Part shown: positions 1-13,778 of the stretch, one piece after another | Layout: every line of letters begins with the position of its first letter | How positions within the stretch are numbered: the stretch's first letter is position 1 | NCBI GenBank assembly: GCA_020137815.1 | Contig: CM035351.1 | Span: 4,825,792 to 4,889,791, forward strand | DNA from: Hormiphora californensis | Lineage: Eukaryota > Ctenophora > Tentaculata > Cydippida > Pleurobrachiidae | Direction of reading: 5' to 3' | DNA: 64,000 nt | Translations under genes and position numbers: made by a program | Notes under the pieces: generated by a model | What the model saw: the letters and a program-made list of their open reading frames with translations, nothing else | Databases searched by the model: none | Told to the model about the DNA's origin: nothing

Positions 1-815
1 CTTAGTGCAGGCCATTGTCTGCCTATTCTTCATTAGCTCATTTGTCCGACCCCCAGGCCTGTTCTACAGTTAGTGCTAAAAACAAGTTTTCCTCCGCAGC
101 TGCTGCTGCATTCTTCCAGCCTTCCACATACTTACTTCGCTCCCTCTTTTCCCATTCTTCGTACATCGCCTTTTAGTCTTAATTTAACCCTATTCCATCT
201 ATCTCTCATTGTAGCTCTTTCATTTTCTTTCTCACGCACTTTCGTAGAGTGATATGTTTCTATGTGATAAAAAGGTGCAAGATCTTGCCTTTGAACATCT
301 CCCCTCTATCTCTCTCTATCTTTGCATATATGATATACTGTTTGATGTTGTCCTCTTTCTCTCATATATATATCCAACATGCAGCAACATTCCCCTGGCC
401 TCGTCCATGGCCCCAAAATCCACCAGGTCTCCATAGCTCACCCATTGTACTACCTCTGTGCAGTAGTTGGCAATCACAGGTCAATGGTCAGTGGTCACTG
501 GTCACTCCTCACGAGAGATGTGGTGATATACCTTTTGGTGTTGTTGTTTTGTGCACCATGCCTTTGGTCCTGAGGTTAAACCCATTTAGATTTGGTTGAC
601 GGTCGACACTTGTACCATAAAACATCCACAAATTATGTTGGTTTTAGTAAGATATCATTGGTCGGGTATATTATATCTGTGTGATAAACGGAGTTTTATG
701 AAAGATTATCATAATGAAATGGCTTCGCGGGTTGGTGACAAGTTACGTAGTTGTTCACTTCACCTGCAGCTGTAGACAAACACATGCATTCTCTCCTCTC
801 ATCTTGGGAGAATAG

Positions 816-852
<37 letters not shown>

Positions 853-1031
853 AAGAGAGAGAGAGAAGAGAAGAGAGAGAGATAGAGAGCAGAAGAGAGG
901 AGAAGAGAGAGAGGAGGATAAGAAAGAGGAGAAAGAGAAGAAGAGAGAAGAGAGAAGAGAAGAGAGAAGAGAGAGAGAGAGAAGGAGGAACAGAAGGAAA
1001 AGAAAAGGGAGAAGAGAGAAGAGAGGAGAGA

Positions 1032-1062
<31 letters not shown>

Positions 1063-1135
1063 GAGTACGAGAGAGAGAGAGAGAGAGGAGAGAGAGAAAG
1101 AAAAGAGAAAGGAGAGAGAGAGAGAGAGAGGAGAG

Positions 1136-1205
<70 letters not shown>
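816..1205. repeat. (GA)n-rich imperfect microsatellite
   Basis: Nearly 400 bp of purines on the + strand, mostly GA with GGA and AAGA interruptions, ending in a pure (GA) run of about 65 bp near 1141-1205. It is the first of many such tracts in the window. Any open frame across it is low-complexity Ser/Leu and should not be read as protein. Confidence 0.95.
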
Positions 1206-1210
<5 letters not shown>

Positions 1211-3354
1211 TATCTTTACTCATTTCCTGACCATCATCCTGCACGAATGTAGCTGCAACACAGTTCAACTCAGCTCTGTTTGCCTTTGCACAAATACCGT
1301 TCAAACTGTCTGACACTCTCTCTGTCTCTTGCTTCTTTTTGTTTCTTTTTGTTTCTTCTCGTCACGTTTCGCATTCACCAGCTTTTTCCCACTCCTACAG
1401 CTGCTGCTAGAACAGTGTGAACGCATGGTTTTAGCCTGTCAATACAAACCTTGTCTAATTCTTTCCTTTTTCTCCTCGTTCTTTTTTTGCATACGAACGA
1501 CACATATGTATTATATGGCACTAACTGTAACTGTAAACTAAATCCTTCACTTTTGTTACTTCCGTTTTGGTTTCTCTCCTCCCCTTCCGCTTAACATCAA
1601 GCCCTGTTCTACATACCGAAAATAAATCCACTTTTCGGTTCAACATGCACATACACATTTGTGTCACTATGTATGTCTGTGTGTGTGTGAGGGTGTTTAT
1701 GAATAATCCCGACTGTACAAGCAGAGTACGGTACGAGCTTTACACGTACTATATATTCGCCCCTTTGCAGCTGTGTTGTATGTGTTTGTGTTTTTGTAGT
1801 TGTTGATTATAGTATAACGTTATATAGTATTTTAACTGCTCGTACCTGTTTTTTTATGGAAAAGAGGGTCTGGACGAGTTGAGCTAGGACAAATGGTAGA
1901 CCACCATAAAGTACTGTATAACACATCGGCCTCAAACCTCACTCGCTACACACTTGATTACGATTAGATTGTAATACAGAGAGAGATAGAGACATGTTCA
2001 GGGTGAGAGTGAGAGGGACATGTCTTGGGTGAGAGAGGGAGTACGAGAGACACCGAGGGGATTAGAGACACTATAATACACAGATCTATCGTGTACATGT
2101 GAGGATGTTTGTACAGTGGCCCAGTTCATCACGTCTTCGAACTAATCAAATCAGTAGAGAGAATGAAAGGAATTAGGGCCAGGGAGGGGGCTAATGAATA
2201 ACAATGTGATATGACGTGTGACGTAGTAAATTCGGTTCCAGGGAGTTCAACTGTTTTAATTAGTGGTTGCCGCGGTTTAGAGGGGGTTCATCGTCACCAT
2301 ATTGTTCTGTGGGTTTATAGCTACTGCTAATACCAGTAAAATAAATTGGTGGTCGGCGCTAGGTACCACTAATCTGTGACGTCAATCTCTTCCCCCTCTA
2401 CTGAATCTTTTGACTTTTCTTCGTATTTCCCCCTCTACTGAATCTTTTCTCGTATTTTTCACGGATTATCGCTCTCTATCATTCTCCCTTTTTTTCCCCG
2501 GCTCTAAGAAGAAGGTAGGGTGATTGGATGATACCCACCCGGAAGCAAAAGGCTATTAGCACGGTTCCTACTTATTTCAAGTGAGAAGTAACAGCTCGGA
2601 GGGTGATGGAGGAGGATGATGATCATTACGGCTTGAGTAATCAAATTACCACGGTAGTCCTCTAACTATCTGCTATTTTAGAGATGCAAGAGGTAGCACA
2701 CTCTCTCAGCCAATTTACCATGGGAGAGAGATAGAGCTGACTAACCATAATTACTTTTTCCCACTACTGCTGCAGTGCTCATTTGCCATATGTGCTGTCG
2801 GGAGTTGCGATATATAACGTTGTGCGTTGATGTACCGGGTTAGACGGCTGATAGAGTACCGGGCAGGTTCTTATGGGGCTTCTCTCTCCAGTGAGCTATG
2901 TTTGGGGTGAATTTTAACTAAAAATAGTCCGTGAATCGGTGAATTTTAACCAAAATAGCACTTTTATTTGCAGCATTATCCCCTGAAATAGGACAATCAC
3001 ACAGTACAGTTCTGGTAAAGCGCTATATTTGTGTGGGTGAACCCTGCCAATTTGTCACTGTTAAATTCTCCCTCCCTAACACTGCTGAGCTGCAGAACGT
3101 TTACTGGAGACTTGGTTAATATATATTTCCCTTTCCAAGCTCGTCTGAGCAAATTAGACAAACCACAAACTCGAAAAAGGGCTTTTTTAATTCCCGTTAA
3201 TCCAACTTAGAGCTTGTATCGTGGTTTAGCAGATGCTGTAAAAGTGATGTCACTTTCACTTCTGCAGTGAATAGTGCAATATAGCTGTCTAGCCCAATGT
3301 GGTGTACTGACAGTCTCTTTCTCCCTCCCTTCTTGTCAATTTACTACAACTCTG

Positions 3355-3356
3355 TA

Positions 3357-3391
<35 letters not shown>

Positions 3392-3560
3392 CCCCCCTCT
3401 CTCTCTCTCTCTCTCTTTTCCCCTCCTTTTCTTCTCTTCTCTCTCTCTCTCTTCTCTTTCTCTCCTTTTTCTTTCTCTCTCCCCCCCTTTTCTCTCTTTC
3501 CTTCTCCTCCTTCCTCTCTCTCCCTCTTCCCCCCCCCTCCCCTTCCCCCCCCCACCCTCT
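3355..3560. repeat. Polypyrimidine (CT/CCC/TTT) tract
   Basis: About 200 bp of almost pure pyrimidines on the + strand, mixing CT runs, C runs and T runs. It is irregular, unlike the cleaner (CT)n at 7436. A pure purine/pyrimidine strand bias of this length with partial mirror symmetry could in principle form H-DNA; that is inference. Confidence 0.9.
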
Positions 3561-4921
3561 CCCCTTGACGTCGTGTGCAGGAGTGCGCCGACTAAATTAG
3601 ATTATATCAGACTCTCTTAGTCAGCTAGATCTACCCCTCCTTTGCTCTTCCAAGCTATCCTGCTGCTGCTGCCTGTGATGGTAGAATATATGTGTGTGGT
3701 GGGATGTATGTACCTCTTGACTCAGTAGAGGGCGGCCAGTTTTACTCTCGCTTTGTAGGGATCTTCCCCTTTGACTGACATGGGGCTGCTAAAATTCCCA
3801 CCTTTAATAAATTCTCTCCTCCCTCTCTTTCTTCTACTTTATTTTTGTCTTCGTGCCTCGAGTTGATCTAGCAGAATTGTCACGCTAGAACTCCTTTCGA
3901 AAAAGGTTACAATAGGGAAAGGGGAAGAATGCGGAAAGCCGACCTTAGAAGAAGGAGGAGCGGGGCAGGGAGGAAACAATCGGATTCTGGAAACCCTAAA
4001 AATCGTAAATGATGGGGGTTTTGTTTAGTCTATCCGCTATCGACGTGGTACCTGGGGAATGTAATTGAGTAGTGGTTGCCTGAACTTACCCCTTCTCAAG
4101 ATGTGAGAGATGCCCTGCGAATGCCGGAGTCTAGGCCTAGGTTAGTAATGCTGTAACACATAAAACACATAATGAATATGATATGAGCAATGAATGGTTC
4201 TCTCGGGAGTTGTGCCCTGCGTATGTACAGAAAGGTATTACTGAGATGTGGTAGACACCTGAAATATGATACTATCATAATGATAGAATATGGTTGCCTG
4301 AAAAAAGTATTGTTAGCGGGTCAGTGATAACTGTTGCAGTAATATGCAATCCTACCCACTCTATGAAAAAGGCACCTCCCGGCTCCCCTTCCCACCCTGA
4401 CCCATAAATGTTTATAAATATATAAACAATAATATAAACAAAACTCTCTCTATAATTTAAACACCGAAGGTCACGTGCCAATGATGCAGTCTAGCAGGCA
4501 CCTAGGGGGGCGAACACCGGAAAGGAATAATGGCGGGAAGGAGGGATGAGGAATAAGCAACCAATGACCCGATCCATGATTGAAGCGGAAGGTACGAAGC
4601 ATGCCTGGCGCCTGCTATGAAAGTAGGGACTGAGGCAGAGGGAACTGAGGAGAGATCCAGCCTATAAATAAAAACAAAAACCATAGTGGCCGTGGCGAGG
4701 GGAAGCATATAGAAGCACACACCTCCCAGAAACTGATAAAAAGACCGATGTAGACGGGGTGAAACGGGGAAGCTAACTAGGAATGAGTACTATGGGGAAG
4801 AAAATCTAAGTGCCTACTGACACTATACAGAAGAAATAGAAAGGAAGAAATCATATTCATAATACACTGCGTGACTGAGTGATTGACTGAGTGATTGACT
4901 GAGTGATAGACTAACTGCAAC

Positions 4922-5015
4922 CGACTGACTGACTGACTGACTGACTGACTGACTGACTGACTGACTGACTGACTGACTGACTGACTGACTGACTGACTGA
5001 CTGACTGACTGACTG
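4922..5015. repeat. (GACT)n tetranucleotide microsatellite
   Basis: About 23 consecutive copies of a 4-bp unit (GACT/TGAC). Degenerate forms just upstream (GACTGAGTGATT) look like its eroded edge. The antisense reading gives a Gln-Ser-Val-Ser periodic peptide that is an artefact of the repeat. Confidence 0.95.
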
Positions 5016-5668
5016 AGAATAGCTTACTAAGTCGCGACAATCGACATACCTATAAAATAATCTAGAACAATCACAGGGACAGTAACTGACAATAAAAAAC
5101 GACAGGTTTATCTGTTTTGCTGCGAGGGTTGATTGCTGAGTAGGTGTTTCCATCCATTTGCAGTGCTTGAACAGGTAGCCGGATATAGATTTAAGTCCAT
5201 CAGGTCAAAATACACACACACACTTTTCTCTCATACTAGTTTTTATGCACTTCTCACTCAAGGTATCAAATATTACAAGGGGGATAGCGAGAGCCCCCCT
5301 TTCCGTTGCAAACAAAAATTGGCAGTGAAAGAAGTGTGTCAGTTTCCCCTTTCTATCCTGAATATTATATCCCTATTATACACACTCCCTCCTTCTCGCA
5401 CGGGCTGATCTAGCGTACGCTCCACCCCTTTGTCATTCCTTCCGGGGGTCTCCTCCTCTCTCTCTCTTGAACGGTCCCACAATATGTGAAGTTTTCTCTG
5501 TTTGGTGTTTTTTTCAATTGTTCAATTGATTGTTTACTTTTTGACAGCCTATCATTTCAAGTGTCCCTTCTCTCTCTTTCTCTCTTCCACACACCTAAGT
5601 TGCATCAGTCATTATGTACCCATTATCCCGTAAATGGTAATACAGAGGGAGCATGAGGGGTGACAAGC

Positions 5669-5713
<45 letters not shown>

Positions 5714-7431
5714 ACCCGATCTGTACATTCAACATAGTGGCAGGAATATATTTCGCATGGAGGCAGAGGGGGGACCATTCCAGTGAGGTGTAGAAAGATG
5801 TTGCGAGAATTTGAAACTGCGCTGGGATCTCCGTAAATATATATTAAAAATAACAACTGAGTTTAAACGCGGGTGGTCCGTGAGTGGTATTTTCTCTCTC
5901 CTTTATTTTTGTAAATTCAGAAGCGAGGGCCGAAAGGAATTTGAGATCTCCTAATTTAGGGATCATTTCCCGATCAATTAAGTATTTTTAGATTTGGCAG
6001 ATACGATCAGGGATCGAACTGATTTCGATGGAAGAAGAAGAGAGACATAATGATAGGAATAGGAATTAGTGAATGAGGTGGAGAATCGTTGTCATGCGTG
6101 CGCCACTAATCGAAGCAAATTGTTTATAATTATCGCACTTGATTTGGCTCAAGTTTTCCGAAACACGCATACATCTCTCCCTTCACTATTTTCTCTCCTT
6201 CTCCCTTTCTTTCTCCCTCTCTCTCCCTCCCTATCTTTGTCTCGCCGCTTTCCGACGATTCATTAATAAACACAGCCATTGCGTCTAGAGAAAATCTATT
6301 TAATAGCTCGTGATATACCTATTCTGTTGTTCTTCGGCTGTTGCTGATCTGAGTATCAATATGATGGCATATTTAGATATATATTCGATGGTTTGGGCGT
6401 TACCTAGTTCATATATCATCAGAGTATTATATTTATACCATGTATGTTTATTCAGTGGGTGCAGCAGTTGCAGTGGTCATGGTACTACTCCATCTCTTCC
6501 TTCTCCCCATGCTTTCTGTTTGTTTGCTCTTGATAATACACACTCACTCCTCCATTGGGGAGGATTTACTATCCAACACTTATTGTTTGTCTTAGAGTGC
6601 GAGAGAGAAAGATAGAGAGTGCGAGAGAGAAAGATAGAGAGTGTGAGTGAGAGGTAGGAAGATAGAGAAGGCTTCATTCGCCATTGGTGGAAATAGAAAG
6701 TGAATAAACAGTGTCGCCAAAAATCATGTGACCATGAGAAAAAACCCTATAAAGTTTAAAGAGGGAGAGAGAGGGGAAGAGAGAGATGGAGATGGACATC
6801 TAGAGATAGAAAGATAGGCAGAGAGGGAAAGCGGGTGATAGAGCCAAAATAGTACAGGCAATTCTCACAAATTAGCTCGGCGAGTTTTTCTCGCACTTTA
6901 GCTCAAATAGAGCTCCGTTTAAACTTATCCCTGTGACTCACAAATCCACTCTAGGTAGTGGAACTGGCACTAAATCCAGACGCCCGACAGTCTAAGAACA
7001 ATTGTGACAGAATTAATAACTCGTGAGAGGGGGGGGGGGTACTACTTGGTATTAACTGTGTGAGAACGTTTAGAAGTAGAACTGTAATACTGGCTTAATT
7101 GGGGGATGGGAAGACAAGAGAGAAGAATAAATAGAGGTGGAGAAAGGTAGTGTGTGTGTGGTGGGGTGTCAGAGTTAGTTTTTCTACACTTAGTGAGCTC
7201 TTGCACAATTTGTTGTTGAAAGCTTATACGCGTAGTACGTTGCTTGCAGTCATGAGTCAGCTATTGCCATCTCGTTTCCTATCTCTTTTTGCTATCGTAC
7301 CTGTCTTATCTCTATCTCTCTCTCTCTTTCTGTCTTGTTCTTGCATACTTACAGTGCAAATGCAGATCGTATGATGTGTGAAAACTCCCTTTTTCTGTGC
7401 AGCTTCTTTTTCACAACTAACTGTAAACATT

Positions 7432-7615
<184 letters not shown>

Positions 7616-8282
7616 ACACCCTCATTTAGATCATGCTTACCCATTTTATGTCTACGTGATTCTCACACCATGATTTGATAGGGATATGATTTGATATACT
7701 CAGGCTGGTTATATGTCAAAAATAATCCACGACAATTACGACCACTGTTTGAGTTTGCGTCAAGTATAGTGATTCGTTACTTAGCAAATCCTAGCACTAC
7801 TTTTAGCTCTTTAATTAGGGTTAATTTGTGTTAAAACTTAGCTCATGAGAAACTTTTTCACTTCTCTTTCAAGTGCATTTTGTATGGCTTTTCCCCCCGC
7901 GGCAGTGGTTATTGGACTTTGTCGTATCTGTTCTCTTTAGAAATTATAATTAGTAATTGAAAGAATTATGTTGCTTAATTACCGTACTATTTCACCGGCC
8001 TTCACTGTTGCATTGGCTGCGTTCAGAGTTTGGAAATAGCTTTCACTGTTTATGTGTGTGGCAAAGTGGTGGTACATGTGCGTAATACAGTGTGTTTTCT
8101 ATCATTTTTCTCTCCTTATCACAGAGTCAGCTGCTATCTATTTTAGTTTCCCCCGCTCAACTACCATCCAGTTTCCAAGGTTGCCGTCACTTTTTTCTCA
8201 TTCCTACTAACTATCCCCCTCCAATTATTATCTAGACAACATGTACATTGACTGATAGTTGCTGCGTGTTTCTTGTGACGAT

Positions 8283-9596
8283 ATGCCCTCCTTTCTGTCC
8301 TCCAAGAAGGATGCCTTTTTGAAGGCTACTAAGAGCAAGAAGGCGGAGAAGAAGCGTCCTGAATCTGCATCGTCCCAGAAATCGGAGACCCACTCCACTT
8401 CTAGTACAGCTACAGTTAGACCGATCCAGAGAGAGGAGGCTCCTGCACCTGTAGTTGAGAAGCAGCCGGAACAGCCAATTGACATTATAGATGAGGAGAA
8501 GGCCATGGCTCTGAAACTGGATGGACTCCAATTGAGCATGCCCAAATCCAAGAGTGACACTGGTTTTAATAACTACCATGTCTCTCCGACCCCTCCCATC
8601 CACATCACCCGGACGAACAGCTATGGGGATGTTAAGAACATCCACGCAGTGAAATCCAATCCTCCCACTCCGGTCAGTTTCAATAACTCACCCCGGTGTG
8701 ACAGTCTATCTAGAGGAGACCGCTCCATTGCCATGTCCCGTAACCGACGAGAGGCAACGTACTGCAAGATCTTGTTACGGAATGCGGCCCACCGCCGCTC
8801 CAACTCTCGGTTATCCCAGAAGCTGAGCGGGGAGGTGAGATACCATCGAGATACGGAGACACCAAGTGAGCTGACCTACGTGTCCTCACTGTCATCCTTT
8901 GGTAGTATGAATTCCTTTCAGTCTAACGGATCCCTGAACAGCCATCACCGGGATGAGATAGCCGCAAACAAAGATGCAAACATGGCGAGGGCAATAGCGA
9001 AGGATAACAAAACTAAGATGACTCAACTACTGGTGCTGGCCAGGAGAAGGCAACTTGCCCAAGATGACCTCAGGAGGTTCACTTTAAAGGATGTAGCCGT
9101 GTGTGGCAGTAGGATGGACCGGTCCTTCCTACTCCAAGAGGTGCTACACTACAGTGGGGTTATGTACCCAGTGAAGCTGGTATCCACTGACGACCTGATG
9201 TTCCCCAACAAGAAACTAGCGATCAAGGTGAATTTGAGTGAGAGAGAGAGGTGTGTGGCATGTTCAGGCATGTCAGTTACATGTGTCATCTTGTTCAGTA
9301 GCTGAGTAGGGGAGGAGTTTTTCCGTGACTTTCTCCTTCCCTTCTGTACGAGTCACGTGGCTGTTGTGTCACATTATCCACGGGTGTCTACTGTCTGGGA
9401 TAATATACAGAGAGAGAGGGAGGGGAGAGAGAAATGTATTATATCCACCCTAATTATTTTGCACCTAGGAGAATAGTGAGGGAATATGGAGAGATAGTGA
9501 GGAGAGAGAGTGGAAGGGAGAGATGAGGGTGAGAAAAAACGGAGACAGGGATGAGAAAGTTCTTTGTTGTAACGGTGTGACAGTCTCTTTCTGGCT

Positions 9597-9676
<80 letters not shown>

Positions 9677-9848
9677 CATCCCCCTCTCCTACCCATACAC
9701 CCCTGCCCAACTGATGTACAGTGTCCACCTGTTGCAGTACATAGAGAGAGAGTGTCTATTAGGAATACCGTTTTCCGGGACGTGTGGTTGTGTACGCGGA
9801 GCTGCAGAGAGGAGGGGATCTCAGCTGCTTAGAGGGGTTAGAGTGAGA

Positions 9849-9920
<72 letters not shown>

Positions 9921-10092
9921 CCATGCTCTCTACCACTGTGTACATCCCCCAAGGAAAAGCTCAATGTTATCAATACACGACAACATTATTTGTCAGATAT
10001 TGCCCTCTAAACATATCACAAAGAGACCCCCCTCAATTTGTGTCAGTGTGTTCGTTCGTATTTAATGTCACTCACAAAGAGCATGTTTTCAG

Positions 10093-10184
<92 letters not shown>

Positions 10185-10533
10185 CAACAAGGATAACGTC
10201 ATAGTTTGATCCAGTGCTGCTCATGAGATGTAGTGTTCTTTGCACACCGCATTCGATAATGCAGCAGCAGCACTGATTCTGGTCGGTGTATGTTTGTGTG
10301 TTCGTGTACTGCAGCAGCGGTGGGGGGTCTTTGTGTGTATTTCAGTGTTGATCATCTGACCTCCATCATTTACTGTCTTCTTTATTCCCCCGTATCAACT
10401 CCCCCTTTAATTTTATTCATCATGCGGTCAATATTTAACTTCCTCTAGCTCGGCCCTGTGAGATTATCAAACTCTCAATTTCCACAATCATCTTCACATG
10501 TGATGTTTCCATATATCTATATTTCTCTCCCTC

Positions 10534-10601
<68 letters not shown>

Positions 10602-12319
10602 TCTCTTACCTTGAGGTCACCAGCTGCTTTAACTCATTAGTGTGAGTGTGGTTTGTACATAGTCTCTGGATCAAGAAATGGCTAGGGGGCAAAGGGGCTA
10701 TATACTATACTATACTAGTGAAGAGTCTGTAGAAGAAGAGAAAGAGACTTCACTGAGTTGCATTTATAATGGGGAATTTCATGGAATGGATTATCTCTCA
10801 ATACACAGTACACACACTTGGGGGCTGTTGCTCCAGTGTGATATACATACTTCTCTCTCTCTCTATCTCTCTCTTTCTCTAATTGAGGTGTCGACATTGT
10901 CTCTCTTTCCCCCGGGGAATTCTTCACCCGTACTTCTCCTCTGTGTAGAGCGTACTTGCAACTGTTTAATACTTATGTCCGTGTCATGTTTGTGTGTTAA
11001 AATAATTGGTCAGCTTTCTGGTTTTTTAACTCTCATGCTATGCTGTGACTCACATTTCTCGTACTTTTTTCATCATCGAGTCGGTAACATGTACATCACA
11101 AGTATGTGGTCTTTTTCTCTCTGTGTGTCTCTGTGTGTGTGTCTCTCTCTCTCCCTCTATCTAAAATTTGATGAAAAAGCTTAGTGTGTGGGGGTGGAAC
11201 CATGAGGGGAAGAGGGGGTGTTTGGTATTGTGACGCCCCAAATTACCCCTTTGTGTTTCAGATCCAGTGTCCCTCGCAGCAGGAGGCACAACAGAGGATA
11301 TGTTTCGAGAACGACTATAAAATCTGTAGCTCTATCCCTCCCCATCCCAACATATCTACTGCGTACGCGAGGTACGTTCGACTACGGTCACAGCTATCAA
11401 TAACCATTCGTTACGTGTGACAATTTCAATATCGTTTTCCTACAGTACTGCTGAAAGTGTAATGTTAAATTGTTTCAGGTTTTCTGATAAGATCCCGGAG
11501 AATTTACCAGACTTCCCCTACGAATCGACGGGTGCTACAGCCTTCACCGAATCTACCTTTGTGATATCGGATTTCCTCTCTGAAGGTTTGTATTATTCAG
11601 CTGTCTCTCAGTGTCATAACAAACACCTGACACTGTGATCGCAATGAACAATTCAACACGGCAGCGCTGTTGTATAAATCTCAAATTCAAATAAATCTTA
11701 CTCTTAATCATTCTTTACCTCTCTTTGGCTTTCTTACTGGATGCATCTGCAGAGCATACTGGATGTCCCTGGCCCTCTCTTACAGCACATGCCTCACTAT
11801 ATCTAACACAAAGCACATGTGATCTCTCGTTTTTATGTCGCAATTTGCAACTTGTCTTCTGAGTAGGGGTGTAATTTTCCAGGAGCAAATCTTTTAACTG
11901 TACTCAACACGTTGAGTAAAAGAATAGGACACAAAATAATAGGACACAAAAGATTAGGACACAAAATAATAGGACACAAAAGATTAGGACACAAAAGATG
12001 CTTCTAGAACAGTAGTTGCTTATCATGTTGCTCTACAGTCCTACAGAGAACAGCTGTATGTATAAACAGTCCGGCCAAAGCCTAATTCTTTGTCTCATAT
12101 AAGACCGTCCTCTCCGCTACCGGCTACGTGAGGCCGTGTAGCATGCACGATGTTACAGTCAGTGTCTGACAACTAAATCTTTCCAACTCCAGGTAACCTC
12201 CGGACGTTTGTGCGAGAAAACCAGCATCTTATGGAACACCGGGTGGAAGAATATGAGTACCAAGTGTGCCTGCTGCTTCTACAGCTGTTCCGAGCCCTCC
12301 ACCATCTCTCTGAGAACAA

Positions 12320-12382
<63 letters not shown>

Positions 12383-13778
12383 AGAGAGAGAGAATATTAA
12401 CATACCACCGAATGATAAGTGTGATTTAATGGCTAGGGAGTTGTTCATTTAATTGTAGCGACTGCTGCTGACGTAGTAGAGGGTCCCTGGCGAATATATT
12501 ATGCGTGTAAATACTGTTGTTTGGGAGTAATGGAGGGGGACTACCAATGTTAATATTTACCAGCTGTTTGACCTCAAATTAAATCTTTCGTGGGAAATGT
12601 TTTACAGAGACTTGGGGGGGGGGGGGGGTCTTTCTCCCATATTCATACGAACCCAGCTCTTAGGCCTTAAGAAAGTGAAGCAAACTCCTATATAAAATGA
12701 TAATGAGCTAGTGTGTGTGTATTCCCCCCATTTTAATCTAATGCGAGAGACATAGTCACGTCCCTTTCTACATGCTAAAAAATTTCCAAATTAACACTCC
12801 TCACCCCCTCTCTCTCTCTCTCCAGGTCGTACATCGAGACCTCAAGTTGGAAAATGTGACTGTGGGCGCTGCGGACCACCCCGGAGGTGGAAAGAAGTTG
12901 TCTCTGTCAAACTTTGGGTATGCCCTCTACCAGCCGGACCGAGCGGAGCCCTTCTTGGTGACAGAGGATTCTAATACCTGGATTGGCGGTAACATCCATC
13001 ACCTTCCACCCGAGATCCGACACCCTGTGGGTGATATCACCGGTCTGGATTACACGAAGAGTGATGTATTTGGTGCGGGGTGTATGATATACGAACTGCT
13101 GAATCTGGAGAACCCCTTCGAGAGTGATGAGGAGCTAGTGGGGAGGAACTACACCCAAAACGACCTTCCCATGATCCCTAAAAGATCTCGGTACAGCTAC
13201 GCTCTGGATCGACTCGTGTGTCTGCTGTTAAGAAGCAAGCCTTCCAAGAGGATCAGCGCTAAGCGGGCGGGCGACCTGGTTGAGGTTATGTTGTGGGGAC
13301 CCGAGGAGTTGAGGGTATGTAAGGCGCGGTGACACAGCCCAGTCCCAGCTACAGCAGTTGGCTGCTGTTGCGCGCGCGTGGGAGTTTGGCGCGCGCAATC
13401 AAACCACAGACTGGGATCGTGCAATGTGACAGCATGCTAAAATTACACATGCAATATCATATTGAATATGATTCTCTTCCCCTCCATATCTAACCACCCC
13501 CTCTCTATCCACAGGGTACTGACAAGGCAGCAGCGGAGCAGATGGCAGCTGAATGGCTGGAACAGCAGAGGAGTGAAATGCTATCAAATCTCGCTCTAAA
13601 ACTCGCCGAGAACTTCACGCCCCAGGGAGCAAGGGTTCAAAACTCCGCCGGATTTTCACTCGAAGATGAACTGAAATGTAAATTCTTAAGGGAAACAAGC
13701 GCCCGTGCCCTTACCACGAACCTTTATTTGCTGTCGCAGTGTCAGCGGGCTCAAACACGGAGCGGCGCTATGATCTAG
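8283..13778 (+). CDS. PEAK1/PRAG1-family pseudokinase, six exons, ~680 aa
   Basis: Exons 8283-9227, 11262-11371, 11479-11585, 12193-12320, 12826-13314 and 13515-13778 join in frame at GT..AG sites (2043 nt with stop). The in-frame stretch upstream of 8283 lacks an ATG, so I take ATG 8283 as the start. Residues 1-~230 are a disordered Ser/Pro/Lys-rich region. The kinase-like domain has a beta3 LAIK (K315), a helix-C Glu candidate (E331), HRDLKLEN (433-440), NFG in place of DFG (459-461), PPE in place of APE (491-493), and LWGPEEL near 586-592. The YELLNLENPFE and LWGP motifs and the helical C-terminus (WLEQQ..LEDELKCKFL) match the split-helical (SHED) dimerisation module of PEAK1, PRAG1 and PEAK3. 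Those proteins are scaffolds for tyrosine-kinase and Grb2/Crk/14-3-3 signalling at focal adhesions. It is shorter than human PEAK1 and PRAG1 and longer than PEAK3. The family call is confident; partners and any upstream exon are unknown. Confidence 0.85.
9598..10600. repeat. Cluster of (CT)n/(GA)n microsatellites in intron 1 of the pseudokinase gene
   Basis: Four runs of 55-80 bp: (CT)n at about 9600-9675, (GA)n at 9844-9919, (CT)n at 10098-10176 and (CT)n at 10540-10598. All lie inside the 2.0-kb first intron. The GA and CT runs are mutually complementary on the transcript, so the intron could fold on itself. Confidence 0.9.
11917..12000. repeat. Short tandem repeat, ~16-bp unit (TAGGACACAAAA)
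   Basis: Five or six head-to-tail copies of a unit containing TAGGACACAAAA alternating AATAA and GATTA spacers. It lies in intron 3 of the pseudokinase gene. No function is visible. Confidence 0.85.
12321..12374. repeat. (GA)n that begins inside the intron-4 splice donor
   Basis: Exon 4 ends with AAG and the intron continues GTGAGAGAGA for about 54 bp, so the donor consensus GTGAG is the first unit of the microsatellite. The same intron ends at 12825 in a (CT) run directly before CCAG, so the two ends of the intron are complementary. Confidence 0.9.

Noticed and set aside
696-1316. 206-aa Ser/Leu-rich frame on the minus strand
   Set aside because: Translation of (GA)n; the same applies to the other Ser-Leu and Arg-Glu frames throughout the window.
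4777-5153. Gln-Ser-Val-Ser repeat peptides
   Set aside because: Frames of the (GACT)n microsatellite.
8259-8282. Earlier start for the pseudokinase at 8259
   Set aside because: The codon there is TTG; the first ATG in frame is 8283.
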